A stretch of 64,000 nucleotides of DNA. It comes from Anaerorhabdus furcosa (GTDB lineage: Bacteria; Bacillota_I; Bacilli_A; Erysipelotrichales; Erysipelotrichaceae). Position 1 is the stretch's first letter. The number at the start of each line of letters is the position of its first letter. The stretch is from contig NZ_FUWY01000008.1 in the NCBI RefSeq assembly GCF_900167375.1, forward strand, positions 31,664-95,663, given 5' to 3'. The position numbers and the translations under genes are program-made. The notes beneath the pieces were generated by a model. That model was not told the DNA's origin. It was given only the letters and a program-made list of their open reading frames with translations, and did no database searches. Positions 1 through 8,838 of this stretch are shown one piece after another.

Positions 1-1316
1 AACTCAATTGCACCTACATCCAAACCACGAGTAGGTTGTGAAGCTAAAATAAACTTAGGTTTATTGCATGTTTCTCTTGCTAGTATTATTTTTTGTTGAT
101 TACCACCTGATAAAGTAGATGCTAAACTATCTTTTGACATCGTACGGATATCAAAGTCCTTAATATTTTGTTCTGCAAAATCATTAATTGCATTGAATTT
201 TAAGAAATAGTTTTTTGCAAATGGTTCATGGTAATGCTGTCCCAAAATCATATTCTCAGCAACAGAATAATCCAAGACTAAACCATCACGATGGCGATCC
301 TCTGGAATATAACCTAATCCATCTGCTCTTACTTTTCTTACATTTTTTCGCTTGATGTTTTCACCATTTACTTCTACTTCACCCGTGTAATGTTTTAATA
401 AGCCACTGACAATTTCAATTAATTCAGATTGCCCATTACCATCAATTCCAGCAATACCCACAATCTCACCTGATTTAACATCAATATTAATTTCATCAAG
501 TGCTTTGTGATGTCCTTTAGTTAACGAAAGATTTTCAATTTTCAAAACTTCATCTTTTTTGATTGTTTCTTTTCTTTCTCTTCCACCAAGAACAACATCT
601 CTACCCACCATCATTTGTGTTAGCTTTGACTCATCTACTTCATTGGTATTTACTGTTCCAATCAACTTACCTAATCTTAAAACAGAAATACGATTACTAA
701 TCTCTAGTACTTCATTAAGCTTATGGGTAATGATAATTACTGTTTTCCCTTTTGATACAAGCAAACGAATATTTTCAAATAACTCTTCAATTTCTTGTGG
801 TGCTAAAACAGCAGTTGGCTCATCGAGAATCAATAAATCAACTCCTCGATAAAGAGCTTTTAATATTTCTACCCTTTGTTGCATCCCTACAGTTATTTCA
901 TCAACTCTTGCTTTTGGATCTACATGTAAGTTGTATTTTTCACATAACTCTTCAACTTCTTTAATTGCTTTTTTACGATCTAAGAATAATTTTGTACCTG
1001 TTTCTTGCCCCAGTACAATATTTTCTGCAATCGTTAAATTTTGAATGAGCATGAAATGTTGATGCACCATTCCAATTCCTCTTTCAATTGCATCCTTTGG
1101 ATTTTTTAAAGATACATCTTCTTCATTAATTCGAATATGTCCTGCGGTTGGTAAATATAAACCATAAAGGACATTCATTAAAGTCGATTTACCTGCTCCA
1201 TTCTCACCACAAATCGCATGTACTGTTCCTTTTTCAACATGAATTGTAATATCATCATTCGCTTTTAAGTTTCCAAAGTATTTGCATACATTAATCGCTT
1301 CTATTGCGTATGTCAT
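1..1316 (-). CDS. BMP-family ABC transporter ATP-binding protein, partial (C-terminus outside window)
   Basis: Not closed by a stop inside the window; I read it by translating the reverse strand from ATG at 1316, which has an AAAGGAGA ribosome binding site at 1320-1327. It has two ABC modules in one chain. The first shows a Walker A GENGAGKST near residue 35, the Q-loop region GMVHQHFML, an ITVGMQQR signature and LLILDEPTAVL. The second shows a degenerate Walker A (GIAGIDGNGQSE), ABC signature LSGGNQQK and PTRGLD at the window edge. Duplicated sugar/nucleoside-type ATPases of this kind (NupO/RbsA-like) energise importers that use BMP lipoproteins. The BMP lipoprotein gene lies directly upstream, so both presumably belong to the same importer. 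Permease genes should follow to the left of the window. Substrate cannot be read from the sequence; nucleosides are the usual one. Confidence 0.93.
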   Translation of the reverse strand, partial: MTYAIEAINVCKYFGNLKANDDITIHVEKGTVHAICGENGAGKSTLMNVLYGLYLPTAGHIRINEEDVSLKNPKDAIERGIGMVHQHFMLIQNLTIAENIVLGQETGTKLFLDRKKAIKEVEELCEKYNLHVDPKARVDEITVGMQQRVEILKALYRGVDLLILDEPTAVLAPQEIEELFENIRLLVSKGKTVIIITHKLNEVLEISNRISVLRLGKLIGTVNTNEVDESKLTQMMVGRDVVLGGRERKETIKKDEVLKIENLSLTKGHHKALDEINIDVKSGEIVGIAGIDGNGQSELIEIVSGLLKHYTGEVEVNGENIKRKNVRKVRADGLGYIPEDRHRDGLVLDYSVAENMILGQHYHEPFAKNYFLKFNAINDFAEQNIKDFDIRTMSKDSLASTLSGGNQQKIILARETCNKPKFILASQPTRGLDVGAIE

Positions 1317-1334
1317 TGATTCTCCTTTCTAAAA

Positions 1335-1356
1335 AGTTGTGAGTTTCCCCACAACT
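1335..1356 (-). terminator. intercistronic hairpin between BMP lipoprotein and ABC ATPase
   Basis: AGTTGTG (1335-1341) pairs with CACAACT (1350-1356). On the minus strand the stem is followed by a run of T before the ATPase ribosome binding site. It would cut transcription after the binding-protein gene, giving more lipoprotein than ATPase. Function inferred from position. Confidence 0.6.
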
Positions 1357-1361
1357 ACTTT

Positions 1362-2408
1362 TTATTTATTAAATGCTGCTAAATCTTCTTTTGTTAATGG
1401 AACCTTAATTTCTCCATTGATAACTTGTGTTCTAATTGCATCAACTTGAGCTAAGATTTCATCACTTGCTACAGTGTTTACTAATTCAGTATTTGGGTTG
1501 TACATAATATCAACGCCACCTTCATTAATACCACGAGTTGTAATACCTGCTGATGATTTTCCACTAATAAATTCGCTTAATGCGTTGTATACTGATAAAT
1601 CTACAGTTTTAACTTGAGAAGCAATAATTTTTTCTGGATTCTTATCAAATTGACCTAAAGCTGCTCCTAGTGCATATTTTCCTTCACCTGCATCTGTTGC
1701 AGCTTGGAAAACACCTAAGTTACATGCACCAGCAAATGATGCTACATAATCTGCTCCTTGAGTATATAAAGTGTTTGCGATTTCTTTACCCTTACCTACA
1801 TCATTGTAAGTACCAGCATATATACCAATTACTTTCCCTGTAGGATTTGTTGTCATAAATCCAGCTTCAAATCCATTTTTTGCACGTTCTTGTAATGGTG
1901 ATTCAACACCTGCGATATAACCAACTGTTCCCGTTTTTGTTACTAGACCTGCAAATGCACCAAGTACAAATGCTGCCTCTTCTTCTTTAAACATTGATGA
2001 TACAACATTTGCAACTCCATCAACTTCAGCATCAAATGCTAAGATTGTTTTGTCTGGATATTCATTTGCAACTTGAACAACTGCATCTGCGAATGATGCT
2101 CCTGCACAAATTGCTACGTCTGCACCGTCATTAAATACAGCACGTAAGTTGTTTGCGTAGTCACCAATTTCTTTTGACTCTACCATTTTTACTTCAAATC
2201 CTAATTCTTCTGATGCTTTTGTAATTCCTGAGTAAACTGCATCGTTATACCCTTGATCACCAAGACCTCCTGTGTCAGTAACAAACCCAACAACAATTTT
2301 CTTGTCGCCACCTGTTTGCCCTCCGTCAGTTTTTGGTGCCTCACTAGAACATGCTACAAGCGATGTTACTAATAATGCTGATAATAAGATTGTTAAAATT
2401 TTCTTCAT
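1362..2408 (-). CDS. BMP family substrate-binding lipoprotein
   Basis: A 348-aa secreted lipoprotein of the basic membrane protein (BMP/PnrA/Med) family. Residues 1-19 form a signal peptide and the lipobox ends in LVAC with the lipidated cysteine at position 20; an acidic and Gly/Thr-rich linker follows. The fold shows typical family segments: VGFVTDTGGLGDQGYND near residues 41-57, a GYIAGVESPLQERAKNGFEAGF region and a DAGEGKYALG segment. BMP proteins bind purine nucleosides or related small molecules outside the membrane and pass them to an ABC permease. It lies 15 bp after the sulfatase gene and 45 bp before the ATPase, so all three are likely one operon. Ligand is unknown. Confidence 0.93.
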   Translation of the reverse strand: MKKILTILLSALLVTSLVACSSEAPKTDGGQTGGDKKIVVGFVTDTGGLGDQGYNDAVYSGITKASEELGFEVKMVESKEIGDYANNLRAVFNDGADVAICAGASFADAVVQVANEYPDKTILAFDAEVDGVANVVSSMFKEEEAAFVLGAFAGLVTKTGTVGYIAGVESPLQERAKNGFEAGFMTTNPTGKVIGIYAGTYNDVGKGKEIANTLYTQGADYVASFAGACNLGVFQAATDAGEGKYALGAALGQFDKNPEKIIASQVKTVDLSVYNALSEFISGKSSAGITTRGINEGGVDIMYNPNTELVNTVASDEILAQVDAIRTQVINGEIKVPLTKEDLAAFNK

Positions 2409-2423
2409 TCCTTTTCCCCTTTC

Positions 2424-3917
2424 TTAACAAACCATATCTGAATCATTTGTTTTTACTTGCCATTTTCTTAGGCGTTCTAACAAATCATGCTTGATATCTG
2501 AATAATTAATATCCTCTGCTAAATTGTTTAATTCAAATGGATCATTTTCTAAGTTGTATAATTCATCGATTTGATTTTCAAACTTAACTAGTTTGTATTT
2601 ACCATGAACAATCATACGCCCATTGATTCGTTCAACATAACCATGGCCTGCTGTTTCACACATCAAATCATCACGCCACTCATCCGTATTGTGTGTTACT
2701 AGTGGTAATACACTCTCACCATGAGTTTCTTGTTTAAATTTAAGTCCTACCGCATCCATAATAGTTACAGGTATATCCATGTTACTTACAAGCTGATCAA
2801 ATTTTTGATTTGGTTCTATTACACCTGGCCATTTCATCGCCATTGGAATTCGCATAACTTCCTGTGACATATATGAGCACTTATCAAAATGTCCACCATG
2901 ACTTGCTAATGCATCACCATGATCAGTTGCCCAAACAATAACAGTATTCTTATCTAATCCTAATTCTTTAACTTTATCTAGAATCTTACCCGCTGCTGCA
3001 TCCAACATAGTGTTGTGTGCATAAGCATGAGCAAGTATTTCTTGCCAAGTTTCCCAAGGAACAGGATTTGGATAAATAATCTTTTGATTGTCATCACCAA
3101 TAAAACGATTGTCTTCTGTACGATGAACATCTGCACGATTTGCAAGATCATCTCTAAAGTTTCCATATTCTTTAATATCTTTTGGATTATACATGTCATA
3201 GAATTCTTTGGTTGGGAAGAATGGTTGATGAGGTCCCCAAAAGTCAACACGCATGTTGAATGGTTCCTCGTTTCCAGACTTAGCTAATTCTTCTAATTTT
3301 TCACATGCTAGATTTGCCAAAAAGAATGATTCATGAGTTTCTTTTGGTGTAACCGTTATACCCATCGCATGTTCCCCAGCCCAGCTTGATTCACATTTAT
3401 AATTTTCTCCTACTTTAATTTTAGGAAAATGCCCTTCATCAAACAAACGGTCTGAACAACAGTGCCATTCAATGAAATGTTCTGCTTCTGGTAAGTTGTA
3501 TCTTTTTAAGTATTCTTTGTATGTATCCGAAGTATAAGGATTACCATATCCATCACAGCTAAATCCTTCACAATGCTGATTTTCAACAGTTGTTGCATTA
3601 CCAGCACCTGCATGCCATTTACCAAAGTAGTAATTCTTATAGCCTTCTTTATATAAAGCTTCTAAGTATGTTTCCTCATCATATGGTGCAGCTGAAGTAT
3701 TGTAGTAATTCTTATGCTTATGTGCAAATTGACCATTCAACATTGTGCGTCGTACTGGTGCACATAACGGAGTTGCACAATAGGCATTTGTAAATTCTGC
3801 CCCTTCGCTCGCAAATTTTTCAAAATTTGGACGAATTGGCTTTACTCCTCCATCCCAGCCATGACGATAAAATGCTTGATGATCATTTAAAATAAAAATG
3901 ACATTTGGTTTATTCAC
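2424..3917 (-). CDS. sulfatase (cysteine type)
   Basis: A sulfatase-family hydrolase of about 497 aa. The signature CAPVR at residues 52-56 is the C-x-P-x-R motif whose cysteine becomes formylglycine. Metal-ligand segments are seen at FILNDH near the start and ATDHGDALASHGGHFDK in the second half. No signal peptide is visible, so the enzyme is probably cytoplasmic. A longer reading frame begins at a TTG at 3941, but the GTG at 3917 has AGAGGG about 8 bases upstream and starts directly at the conserved PNVIFIL strand, so I use 3917. It is the first gene of a likely operon with the BMP transporter and is divergent from the LysR genes. It needs a formylglycine-generating enzyme; none is recognisable in the window. 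The exact sulfate ester is unknown. Confidence 0.92.
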   Translation of the reverse strand: MNKPNVIFILNDHQAFYRHGWDGGVKPIRPNFEKFASEGAEFTNAYCATPLCAPVRRTMLNGQFAHKHKNYYNTSAAPYDEETYLEALYKEGYKNYYFGKWHAGAGNATTVENQHCEGFSCDGYGNPYTSDTYKEYLKRYNLPEAEHFIEWHCCSDRLFDEGHFPKIKVGENYKCESSWAGEHAMGITVTPKETHESFFLANLACEKLEELAKSGNEEPFNMRVDFWGPHQPFFPTKEFYDMYNPKDIKEYGNFRDDLANRADVHRTEDNRFIGDDNQKIIYPNPVPWETWQEILAHAYAHNTMLDAAAGKILDKVKELGLDKNTVIVWATDHGDALASHGGHFDKCSYMSQEVMRIPMAMKWPGVIEPNQKFDQLVSNMDIPVTIMDAVGLKFKQETHGESVLPLVTHNTDEWRDDLMCETAGHGYVERINGRMIVHGKYKLVKFENQIDELYNLENDPFELNNLAEDINYSDIKHDLLERLRKWQVKTNDSDMVC

Positions 3918-3941
3918 AATCTTATCCCTCTTTTCATGCAA

Positions 3942-3972
3942 ATTATAACAAACGACGACTTTCGTGTATAAT
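3942..3972. promoter_or_regulatory. overlapping divergent promoters with inverted repeat (sulfatase / LysR)
   Basis: A minus-strand promoter reads TATACA, 17 bp, TATAAT (-10 at 3942-3947) towards the sulfatase. On the plus strand TATAAT at 3967-3972 is placed as a -10 for the LysR gene; its -35 would fall on the other promoter's -10. The two outer elements form an imperfect inverted repeat, TTATAAC...TGTATAA. This is a plausible LysR operator that makes the two promoters mutually exclusive. The assignment rests on motif reading only. Confidence 0.5.
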
Positions 3973-4022
3973 ATGAATATAGATAATTTATCATAAGATT
4001 TTTGTTATGTATAGGAGGTATT

Positions 4023-4898
4023 ATGAATCATAGAAATTTAAAGATATTTTTAGAAGTATGTAAAACAAAAAATATTACAAAAGCTTCTAGTAATCTCTAC
4101 CTTGCCCAACCTGCTGTTTCATTGGCAATTAAAGAATTAGAAGACGAATACGCAACTACACTTTTCTTACGCAATACAAAATCCTTAACAATTACTGATA
4201 GTGGTATGAAATTAATGCACTATGCAACAGAAATCATGAAAATATACAACGAGATAGAAACTACATTTACATCAGGTAATAATGAAATATTGAACTTAGG
4301 TTCTTCCATTACAATTGCTGAACATTTTCTACCTCAGTATATTAAAGCATACAAACAGACACAAAATCCATCAACAATTCGCGTTACGATAGAAACTCCT
4401 GATATTATAATAAGAAAAATATTATCTAGAGAGATTGATTTTGCTTTTATTGATGCGGATCATCCAGATGATAAACTTGAGTGTACACCTTATTTTACTG
4501 ATCATTTTGTCGCAATTTCTTCAAAGAAGCATCACCTTACTCGAAAAGCAGAGGTTACGTTTGATGAATTTCTAAAATATGATTTATTGCTTCGTGAACA
4601 AGGTAGCGGTGAGCGTGAATTAATCGAAACTATTTTCAAGAAAAGAGGTATTCATAAATTACCTCTTTGGGAAAGTAGTAGTACAAAAGTATTAATTAAT
4701 GGTGTTACTGAAAATTTAGGGGTTACTATTCTCCCTCTAGAACTGATTCGAGATCGTTTGTATATTGATGATATCCAATGTATCAATATCACTGATGTCA
4801 ATCTTAAACGCTATTTCTATTTGATTAAACATAAGGATGCCATATTAAGCTCAACAATGAAAGAATTCATTGATATAGCAACAAATCTTTACAAATAA
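4023..4898 (+). CDS. LysR family transcriptional regulator (first of a tandem pair)
   Basis: A 291-aa LysR-type regulator: N-terminal winged helix-turn-helix (residues 1-60, with AQPAVSLAIKELE as the recognition region) and a C-terminal LysR substrate-binding domain. The start at 4023 is chosen because AGGAGG lies at 4013-4018; an upstream in-frame ATG at 4002 has no site and would put the AGGAGG inside the gene. It is divergent from the sulfatase-transporter operon, the classical position for a LysR activator of its neighbour. Ten bases separate it from the second LysR gene, so the two are co-transcribed. Effector unknown. Confidence 0.93.
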   Translation: MNHRNLKIFLEVCKTKNITKASSNLYLAQPAVSLAIKELEDEYATTLFLRNTKSLTITDSGMKLMHYATEIMKIYNEIETTFTSGNNEILNLGSSITIAEHFLPQYIKAYKQTQNPSTIRVTIETPDIIIRKILSREIDFAFIDADHPDDKLECTPYFTDHFVAISSKKHHLTRKAEVTFDEFLKYDLLLREQGSGERELIETIFKKRGIHKLPLWESSSTKVLINGVTENLGVTILPLELIRDRLYIDDIQCINITDVNLKRYFYLIKHKDAILSSTMKEFIDIATNLYK

Positions 4899-4908
4899 GG
4901 AGGATACG

Positions 4909-5811
4909 ATGAATTTAAATCACTTGAAAGTATTTATGTATGTTTGTAAACATAACAGTATCACCCAAGCTGCAAAAGAATTAAATATGAAACAACCACA
5001 AGTATCCTATGCGATTAAAGAATTAGAACATGAATTAAATACTTGTTTATTTTTTCGCGTCTCTCGTCATTTAGAAATCACTGACAATGGAAATCGATTA
5101 CTTAGTTTAGCCATGCGATTATTTGAATTGTGTTCTGAGATGGATCTTGCAATGAAATCTAAGAATGAAGAAACTTCCATTACAGTAGGTGCATCCATTA
5201 CCTTAGGAAAGCATTTTTTGCCTATTTATATTAGTAAGTTCAATAAAATTTATCCAAATGTTCATGTTAATCTTATTACTGATACAAACGAAAATATTGT
5301 AAGCTTCATCCTTACGGGAAAAATAACACTCGCTTTTATTGACGCAAACATTGATGAGCCAAAACTCAATGTACAACAATATCACAAAGATAAAATTGTA
5401 GCTGTTTGTCACAAGGATCATCCTCTTGCAAAGAAAACATCTGTATCACTAAAAGACCTCTACAAAGAAGAATTACTCTTAAGAACTAATGGTAATGGTG
5501 ATCGAGAAGCTATTAATCATGCTTTTCAAACTCTTGGCATAACCTACAACCCTGTTCTTGAAAACGATATTGGTGTTCTTCTATTAAATGCTACAGCCAA
5601 CAATTTAGGTATTTCATTGTTACCTAAAAACATCGCATTTGACTATGCAAATACTGATGAGACAAAAATACTTGAGGTTGAGGAATTATTACTTGATCGC
5701 TACTTTAGTTCTATTCATCTAAAAGATGTAAAATTAAGTGATATTCTTGAAAACTTCAACAAAGTCAGTATTGATCAAGACAACTGGATGTATATTAAGA
5801 AACATGATTAA
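4909..5811 (+). CDS. LysR family transcriptional regulator (second of a tandem pair)
   Basis: A 300-aa LysR-type regulator clearly related to its upstream neighbour: same NHLKVFMYVCKHNSITQAA-type N-terminus, KQPQVSYAIKELE recognition helix, GASITLGKHFLP at the domain junction and FIDANIDEPKL in the effector domain, matching FIDADHPDDKL in the first copy. The ribosome binding site AAGGAGG precedes the ATG. This is a tandem duplication; the pair could form hetero-oligomers or answer two ligands. It ends at a bidirectional terminator shared with galK. Control of the divergent sulfatase operon is inferred from position only. Confidence 0.93.
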   Translation: MNLNHLKVFMYVCKHNSITQAAKELNMKQPQVSYAIKELEHELNTCLFFRVSRHLEITDNGNRLLSLAMRLFELCSEMDLAMKSKNEETSITVGASITLGKHFLPIYISKFNKIYPNVHVNLITDTNENIVSFILTGKITLAFIDANIDEPKLNVQQYHKDKIVAVCHKDHPLAKKTSVSLKDLYKEELLLRTNGNGDREAINHAFQTLGITYNPVLENDIGVLLLNATANNLGISLLPKNIAFDYANTDETKILEVEELLLDRYFSSIHLKDVKLSDILENFNKVSIDQDNWMYIKKHD

Positions 5812-5819
5812 TTGATACT

Positions 5820-5851
5820 AAAAAGCCCTTCACAAATTTGAAGGACTTTTT
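5820..5851. terminator. bidirectional terminator between lysR and galK
   Basis: AAAAAGCCCTTCA (5820-5832) pairs with TGAAGGACTTTTT (5839-5851) with one mismatch and a 6-base loop. A-rich and T-rich flanks allow it to work for both converging genes. Confidence 0.85.
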
Positions 5852-5853
5852 TC

Positions 5854-7125
5854 TTAGATAATTTTATATCCACCTACAGGACGAATCGATAAGACAAAAC
5901 ATGATCCATCACCATAAATTTCATTCATTTGATTCTTATATTCTTCTAACATCGTTTTTGGTACAAATGCTTGAATTGTACCTGCTAAACCACCACCATG
6001 AACACGGTATGCACCTGAATTTTGAAGAAGTTGTTCAGATATCGCAAGAGCCAAGGATAAGTTTTGATTTTCAATATCTTTTGTTGTATACACATTTTGT
6101 AGATACATATATGAAGAATATCCAGATTCAATAATTAATTTTTTGAATGTTTCTAAGTCATTGTTTTTAAGTGCGTTAACTTGATCAATTACACGATCAG
6201 TTTCATTAAAGAAGTGAATTGCACGAAGAAGTGCACGATCGCTACATTGTTCACGAATTTTCTTGATATTTTTTAAGAACTCTTCTTTTGTACATTGAGA
6301 AAGAACTTCTTTACCTAAGACTTTTGCAACATCTTTCATCTCTTTTGGCATCAATCCATATTCATCAGATAAATCAGCATGCGAACCCTTTGTATCCACA
6401 AGGCACAATGCATAATCAGAATGTGCAAAATCAAATTTAACTTGTTCTACAATTGGATTTTGTTTATCTTTGAAATCAATAGTAACAAAACCACCTACAG
6501 AACATGCCATTTGATCAAGTAATCCACATGGTTTCATAAAATAATTGTTTTCTGCATATTGACCAATTTTTGCAATTTCTACATGATCAATTTTACCATC
6601 ATTATAAATTTCAGAAAGAATAGTTCCAAGCAATACCTCGAAAGCAGCACTTGATGATATACCAGAACCTTGTAAAACATTACTATGACTAATAGCTTTA
6701 AAACCACCAATGTGATAACCAAGTTCTTTAAAACGTGCTAAGGTGCCACGAATTAATGATTCAGAAGTAAATTTTTCTTCTTCTTTAATTGCTAAATCGT
6801 CAACACTTACAGGTTTTACTTCAAATCCTTCAGCGTAGTATTCACATGCATTTGCGCATGGCACAACGACTGTTGCAATATCCATGTTTACACTTGCTGC
6901 AAGTACTCGACCTTGCTGATGATCGGTATGGTTTCCCCCTACTTCAGTTCTTCCTGGAGCACAAATCAAATGAGCTTCATCATCACCAAATTTAGCCAAT
7001 GCTTGATCTAATAATTTTGCGTAACGATCTTTTTCATTTTCAATGTCATCACGACAATTAATCATTTTTAATTGTTCATCAAATTTTCCTGCAAGTAGGT
7101 TTTGTTTAATTTCTGTAATTTTCAT
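5854..7125 (-). CDS. galK: galactokinase
   Basis: GHMP-family sugar kinase, about 423 aa, phosphorylating galactose with ATP in the Leloir pathway. Visible motifs: the N-terminal galactokinase signature GRTEVGGNHTDHQQG (an atypical version of the GRxNLIGEHxDY consensus), the ATP-binding LQGSGISSSAAFEV in the middle, DQMACSVGGF, and the C-terminal RVHGGGLAGTIQAF. The frame is open up to 7176, but ATG at 7125 has AGGAGAG 6 bases upstream and begins the conserved part. It starts just after galM ends (10 bp apart), so galM-galK form one unit at the end of the recG-rnc gene string. No galT or galE is in the window. Confidence 0.93.
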   Translation of the reverse strand: MKITEIKQNLLAGKFDEQLKMINCRDDIENEKDRYAKLLDQALAKFGDDEAHLICAPGRTEVGGNHTDHQQGRVLAASVNMDIATVVVPCANACEYYAEGFEVKPVSVDDLAIKEEEKFTSESLIRGTLARFKELGYHIGGFKAISHSNVLQGSGISSSAAFEVLLGTILSEIYNDGKIDHVEIAKIGQYAENNYFMKPCGLLDQMACSVGGFVTIDFKDKQNPIVEQVKFDFAHSDYALCLVDTKGSHADLSDEYGLMPKEMKDVAKVLGKEVLSQCTKEEFLKNIKKIREQCSDRALLRAIHFFNETDRVIDQVNALKNNDLETFKKLIIESGYSSYMYLQNVYTTKDIENQNLSLALAISEQLLQNSGAYRVHGGGLAGTIQAFVPKTMLEEYKNQMNEIYGDGSCFVLSIRPVGGYKII

Positions 7126-7135
7126 AGCTTCTCTC

Positions 7136-8146
7136 CTAATTAAATATGAATTGTGTTTTATGATGCCAAACTTCACCTTTTCTTATAATCGGTTGAATTT
7201 GGTTTTTAGTTTGAATTGCGTTGGGATAAAATTGTGTTTCAAAACAAATTGAACTTCGCCTTGGAAATTCACCATTTTCTTTTGTATCGGTATAATTGCC
7301 TTCTAAGAAATTACTGGTATACATATGAAATCCAGGTAAATCAGAGAGGACCGTCATTTCAATCTCTTTTCCTTTGCATCTTGCGAATTCTCTAAAGCCT
7401 TCACCATCAACAAGGAAATGATGGTCATAACCATTACCATTTAGAAGTTGCTCTTCTTGATTGTTTATATCTTTTCCAATTGGTTTAAACGAAGTAAAAT
7501 CAAATGCTGTTTTCTTCACATCATAAACATCTTCATGTGTGCAACCATCAGCATCAACTCCTGCAAATTGAGTAGCATTGATTTTTACCTCATGTTCCAT
7601 TGCAGTCTTACTGGTTGGACCATCCAAATTAAAGAATGAATGATTTGTAACATTCAATAATGTATCTTCATCACTTTGCGCATCAACAATATAATTAAAT
7701 CCATTCTCGATTAATTCATAGGTTACCTTTACACGAACATTTCCTGGATAGCCTTCTTCCATGTGAGGGCTTACATATTCAAATGCAATTGAGTCTTCTC
7801 CTCCATGTGCTTTCCACATCTTCGTATCAAACCCAAATTCACCCCCATGCAAAGAATTTCCATTATTGTTAATTGGTACATGATAGGTTTTTCCATTTAA
7901 TTCAAATTCACCTTTACCAATACGATTGCATACACGACCAATTGTTTGTCCCATGTATTTTACTTGCGACTGGTACCCTTGAACATTTGTAAATCCTTGA
8001 ACAACATCAATTCCTTTATCCTTAATCACTAAAGATACTAAAGTTGCTCCATAATCTGTAACTGACATTTGAATCGTGTCATTTTCAATTGTATAAAGTG
8101 TTGCTTCCTGATTGAAGCTAGTAAGTCCAAATGATTTCATTTCCAT
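7136..8146 (-). CDS. galM: aldose 1-epimerase (mutarotase)
   Basis: A 336-aa galactose mutarotase-like protein interconverting alpha and beta anomers of aldohexoses. Family landmarks: NNNGNSLHGG with a substrate-binding histidine, the catalytic-acid segment NHSFFNLDG, YDHHFLVD, and the C-terminal FETQFYPNA whose glutamate is the predicted base. Its ATG overlaps the stop of rnc by one base (TAATG), so translation is coupled to rnc; a second ATG two codons on is an alternative start. It pairs with galK, supplying the alpha anomer that galactokinase uses. Confidence 0.94.
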   Translation of the reverse strand: MEMKSFGLTSFNQEATLYTIENDTIQMSVTDYGATLVSLVIKDKGIDVVQGFTNVQGYQSQVKYMGQTIGRVCNRIGKGEFELNGKTYHVPINNNGNSLHGGEFGFDTKMWKAHGGEDSIAFEYVSPHMEEGYPGNVRVKVTYELIENGFNYIVDAQSDEDTLLNVTNHSFFNLDGPTSKTAMEHEVKINATQFAGVDADGCTHEDVYDVKKTAFDFTSFKPIGKDINNQEEQLLNGNGYDHHFLVDGEGFREFARCKGKEIEMTVLSDLPGFHMYTSNFLEGNYTDTKENGEFPRRSSICFETQFYPNAIQTKNQIQPIIRKGEVWHHKTQFIFN

Positions 8147-8823
8147 TATTTCACCATCTTTTCAAAAGCATCTTTTGCTGCCATTTGTTCTGCTTTCTTT
8201 TTACTATTTCCAATTCCTTTTCCCAGTACAATATCATCCAATTTAACTTGGATTTCAAATCGCGGATTATTACTTGGTCCAGTCATTTTAATTACTTCAT
8301 AGGTAACTGTTTTTCTCGTATCAGACTGAACAAATTCTTGTAGTTTTGTTTTATAATCCATAACGATAACTTGATTTGGATCTTGTAAGCGCGAAGTAAT
8401 TACTTCATTTAGAATATTATCAATAGGGTCCATTCCACCATCCATGAATAAAGCACCCAAAAAAGCTTCAAACATGTCGGATACAATTGAATCTCTTTGT
8501 CTACCACCAGACTTTTCTTCTCCCGAACCTAGTAGTAAAAAATCATTTAATTTTAATTCTTTTGCATAAATAGATAATGCTTTCTCACAGACTAACTGAG
8601 CACGTAGTGTCGTCATATGCCCCTCGTCTAACGGTGGTTCAATTCTAAATATCTTATCAGAAATCCACAATTGAAGAACCGCATCTCCCATAAACTCAAG
8701 TCGTTCATTATCATTTTTGCTACGGTGTTCATTTACATAAGAAGAATGCATAAATGCTTGCATAATCAGAGGTTCATTATGTATTTCAATCCCTCTATTT
8801 TTTAACCATGATGTGATATTCAT
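8146..8823 (-). CDS. rnc: ribonuclease III
   Basis: A 225-aa double-strand-specific endoribonuclease acting on rRNA and mRNA precursors. The RNase III signature NERLEFMGDAVL is at residues 39-50, with metal-binding acidic residues, and the second acidic segment SDMFEAFLGALFMDGG follows. A double-stranded RNA-binding domain occupies about residues 155-225 (TKLQEFVQ... ending KKAEQMAAKDAF). Usual length. It lies 15 bp after recG, as in the extended Bacillus gene order where recG and rnc are near one another, and is coupled to galM by a one-base overlap. Confidence 0.96.
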   Translation of the reverse strand: MNITSWLKNRGIEIHNEPLIMQAFMHSSYVNEHRSKNDNERLEFMGDAVLQLWISDKIFRIEPPLDEGHMTTLRAQLVCEKALSIYAKELKLNDFLLLGSGEEKSGGRQRDSIVSDMFEAFLGALFMDGGMDPIDNILNEVITSRLQDPNQVIVMDYKTKLQEFVQSDTRKTVTYEVIKMTGPSNNPRFEIQVKLDDIVLGKGIGNSKKKAEQMAAKDAFEKMVK

Positions 8824-8838
8824 ATGTCATCTCCTTTA

